Shown: positions 62,046 to 64,000 of the stretch, piece after piece
Position numbering within the stretch: the first letter of the stretch is position 1
How the letters are laid out: the number at the start of each line of letters is the position of its first letter
Assembly (NCBI RefSeq): GCF_041929345.1
Contig: NZ_JBHFNQ010000028.1
Location: forward strand, 30,098 to 94,097
DNA: 64,000 bases
Source of the DNA: Floridanema aerugineum
GTDB lineage: Bacteria > Cyanobacteriota > Cyanobacteriia > Cyanobacteriales > Aerosakkonemataceae
Direction of reading: 5' to 3'
Notes under the pieces: generated by a model
What the model was told of the DNA's origin: nothing
What the model saw: only the letters and a program-made list of their open reading frames with translations
Databases searched by the model: none
Position numbers and translations under genes: made by a program

Positions 62046-62473
62046 GTAGAAAACAATAATAGCGCAAATTAATTCCGAAAATCAACCATACCGAAAAAAA
62101 TCTCCCCTGCCTCCAGCCCGAAAATGTTGCAATTAATTAAGCTCTATTCGTAGGGTGCGTTAGATGCTCACGTAACGCACCATCCCACTCTATTCGTAGG
62201 GTGCGTTAGATGCTCACGTAACGCACCATTCCACTATATTTAGTTTCAGTGCGTAAGTCCTAATGTTGCAATAGATTAAGCAGAAACCTCAGAGAACCCA
62301 AAGCTGGCACAGATCAACGATAAGTAGTCCCCAACAGCATGGTACGATTAACACCCGAACACAAAAAGCTGCTTTTCCTCCAGGGCTAGGTGTAACCAGA
62401 GAGAAGCAGCCGAAGTTGCTTCGATGCTTAACATTAAAAACTTACTGCCACTGCCCTCGCCAAAAGCCGGAAA
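62046..62473 (+). promoter_or_regulatory. Upstream region of accC with repeats and a hairpin leader
   Basis: Two near-tandem 46-base units (62150-62181 and 62196-62227) carry the GTAGGGTGCGTTAG palindrome; the second plus the TGCGTAAGTCCT end (62250-62261) forms the right arm facing 61733. Downstream, 62370-62411 can form a hairpin: GCTGCTTTTCCTC with GAGAGAAGCAGC. This probably lies in the accC transcript leader. The promoter was not located. Confidence 0.6.
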
Positions 62474-63829
62474 ATGCCTTTTTCTAAGATTCTAATTGCC
62501 AACCGGGGAGAAATAGCCCTTCGCATTCTCCGCACCTGCGAAGAGATGGGAATTGCTACCGTTGCCGTTCACTCTACCATTGATTGCCACGCTTTGCACG
62601 TCCAACTTGCCGACGAAGCCGTTTGTATAGGTGAACCTCCCAGCAGTAAAAGTTATTTAAACATCCCCAACATTATCGCCGCAGCCTTAACGCGCAACGC
62701 CACTGCAATTCATCCGGGATACGGCTTTTTAGCCGAAAATGCCCGATTTGCCGAAATTTGCGCCGATCATCAACTAACATTTATTGGCCCCAGCCCCGAA
62801 GCAATCCGGGCGATGGGCGACAAATCCACCGCCAAATCCACTATGCAACGGGTAGGAGTACCCACCGTTCCCGGAAGTGACGGCTTACTCACCGACGAAA
62901 AAGAAGCGATGATTATCGCCAAAAAAATCGGCTATCCGGTAATGATTAAAGCCACAGCGGGCGGTGGTGGAAGAGGAATGCGGTTAGTTAAAGATCCCGA
63001 TGACTTTTCTAAACTATTTCAAGCCGCCCAAGGGGAAGCGGAAGCCGCCTTTGGAAATCCCGGCGTTTATTTGGAAAAATTCATTGAACGCCCCCGTCAC
63101 ATCGAATTCCAAATCCTCGCGGACTCTTACGGTAATGTGATTCACTTGGGAGAACGGGATTGTTCGATTCAACGCCGACACCAAAAACTGTTAGAAGAAG
63201 CCCCTAGCCCTGCCCTTAGCCCAGAATTACGCGAAACTATGGGGAAAGCGGCGGTTATGGCAGCTAAATCGATTAATTACGTTGGTGCGGGAACGGTAGA
63301 GTTTCTCTTGGATCAATACGGTGATTTTTACTTTATGGAAATGAACACCCGGATTCAAGTAGAACATCCGGTGACGGAAATGATTACCGGATTGGATTTA
63401 ATCGCCGAACAAATCCGCGTCGCCCAAGGGGAAAGATTGCGTTTAACCCAAGAGGAAGTGGTTTTGCGGGGTCATGCGATCGAATGCCGAATCAACGCCG
63501 AAGACCCAGAACATAACTTCCGTCCCTCTCCTGGGCGCATTAGCGGCTACTTACCGCCAGGGGGTACAGGTGTGCGGATGGATTCCCATGTTTACACTGA
63601 TTACGATATTCCGGCTTATTACGATTCTCTCATTGGCAAGTTAATTGTTTGGGGGCCCGATCGCCAAAGTGCGATTCGACGTATGAAACGCGCTTTAAGA
63701 GAATGCGCTATCACTGGATTACCCACAACCATCAGTTTTCACCAAAAGATTCTGGAAAACCCCGCCTTTCTTAAAGGTGAAGTTTACACTAATTTTGTTG
63801 AGCAGATGATGATGCGATCGAATCGGTAA
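62474..63829 (+). CDS. accC: Acetyl-CoA carboxylase biotin carboxylase subunit
   Basis: 451 residues, full length. It carboxylates biotin on AccB using ATP and bicarbonate, the first step of fatty-acid synthesis. The N-terminus is KILIANRGEIALRILRTCEE; the ATP-grasp has KATAGGGGRGMRLV, EKFIERPRHIEFQIL and MEMNTRIQVEHPVTEMI; the C-terminal domain has HAIECRINAEDP. The stop is followed by poor-quality sequence, so the next gene cannot be judged. Confidence 0.97.
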   Translation: MPFSKILIANRGEIALRILRTCEEMGIATVAVHSTIDCHALHVQLADEAVCIGEPPSSKSYLNIPNIIAAALTRNATAIHPGYGFLAENARFAEICADHQLTFIGPSPEAIRAMGDKSTAKSTMQRVGVPTVPGSDGLLTDEKEAMIIAKKIGYPVMIKATAGGGGRGMRLVKDPDDFSKLFQAAQGEAEAAFGNPGVYLEKFIERPRHIEFQILADSYGNVIHLGERDCSIQRRHQKLLEEAPSPALSPELRETMGKAAVMAAKSINYVGAGTVEFLLDQYGDFYFMEMNTRIQVEHPVTEMITGLDLIAEQIRVAQGERLRLTQEEVVLRGHAIECRINAEDPEHNFRPSPGRISGYLPPGGTGVRMDSHVYTDYDIPAYYDSLIGKLIVWGPDRQSAIRRMKRALRECAITGLPTTISFHQKILENPAFLKGEVYTNFVEQMMMRSNR

Positions 63830-64000
63830 TCCTTAGTTGGTAGTAGAGCAGGGAATCCGCCTGTACGTTGTTGGGGGGGTGGGCCAAAAACGCGCGCAAA
63901 AGCCCACAACGACAAAGTTTGCAAAAAAAACCCAAAAAAGCCCAAAACACAGAAGGACCAAAAAAAAAATAAGGGAAGAAAAAACAAATAACACACCCAA
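63830..64000. other. Contig-end sequence of doubtful quality
   Basis: After 63860 the composition changes to homopolymers (GGGGGGG, then many A runs with CCC breaks such as CAAAAAAGCCC and CCAAAAAAAAAATAAGGG). Nothing here looks like cyanobacterial coding or intergenic DNA. An artefact of assembly or sequencing is likely. Confidence 0.7.

Overview
The window is cyanobacterial chromosome. The HIP1 palindrome GCGATCGC is scattered throughout. Cyanobacterium-specific genes are present: psbQ, hmpF with a complete Hmp/Pil taxis cluster, ccsB, KGK, DUF3352 and DUF4330 proteins, a DUF98 chorismate lyase, a CofH for the deazaflavin photolyase cofactor and an EbsA-like pilus protein. The Hmp cluster with HmpF, a large hybrid kinase and many short palindromic repeats point to a motile, filamentous, Oscillatoriales/Nostocales-like organism. 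That placement is inference; there is no marker gene here to name the genus.

Layout. 1-6.5 kb: two divergent family-2 glycosyltransferases, a DedA/TVP38 membrane protein, cofH with a repeat-remodelled tail, a small secreted protein and an AT-rich acyltransferase. 7-12.6 kb: DUF3352 protein, ccsB, a lone CheY-like regulator, two KGK paralogues and tilS. 12.7-25.8 kb: a type IV pilus taxis cluster, hmpF divergent from a PATAN response regulator, CheY, CheW, a TPR-containing methyl-accepting protein and a 1747-residue CheA hybrid with a very long acidic linker. 25.9-36.5 kb: Sir2 remnant, prolyl oligopeptidase, Nudix, fatty-acid hydroxylase-like protein, DUF6671 protein, AAA-like ATPase, DAO-family oxidoreductase, psbQ, an alpha/beta hydrolase that lacks its nucleophile elbow, and a DCC protein. 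36.7-47.7 kb: nine-PAS hybrid kinase, tandem secreted paralogues, an RCK-pore-RCK channel, a ferritin-like small protein, an EbsA-like protein and a second alpha/beta hydrolase. 47.8-57 kb: SLH protein, small unknown proteins, GNAT, MiaE, a phosphatase, an M48 protease, DUF4330 protein and chorismate lyase. 56.7-62 kb is an accessory stretch: an AT-rich solute-binding protein/MscS pair, an Rpn-nuclease remnant, a membrane-anchored nuclease-like protein and two antitoxin-like small proteins. Then come tRNA-Leu(GAG) and accC.

Functionally the clearest unit is the Hmp cluster. An MCP and CheW should signal to the CheA, which phosphorylates the PATAN and CheY regulators, with HmpF as the pilus-associated output. 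The EbsA-like protein at 46.3 kb belongs to the same pilus biology. Photosynthesis support (psbQ, ccsB, chorismate lyase for plastoquinone) and core metabolism (accC, tilS, miaE) are scattered singly, as is usual in cyanobacteria.

The second strong theme is repeats. At least eight families of short palindromic or MITE-like elements sit between genes. In several places they have altered genes: they recode the cofH C-terminus, offer false start codons to cofH and the prolyl oligopeptidase, truncate an Rpn gene, and bracket the tRNA gene with long inverted arms. The last ~140 bases look like low-quality contig-end sequence. No CRISPR array, intact transposase, prophage or rRNA gene was seen.
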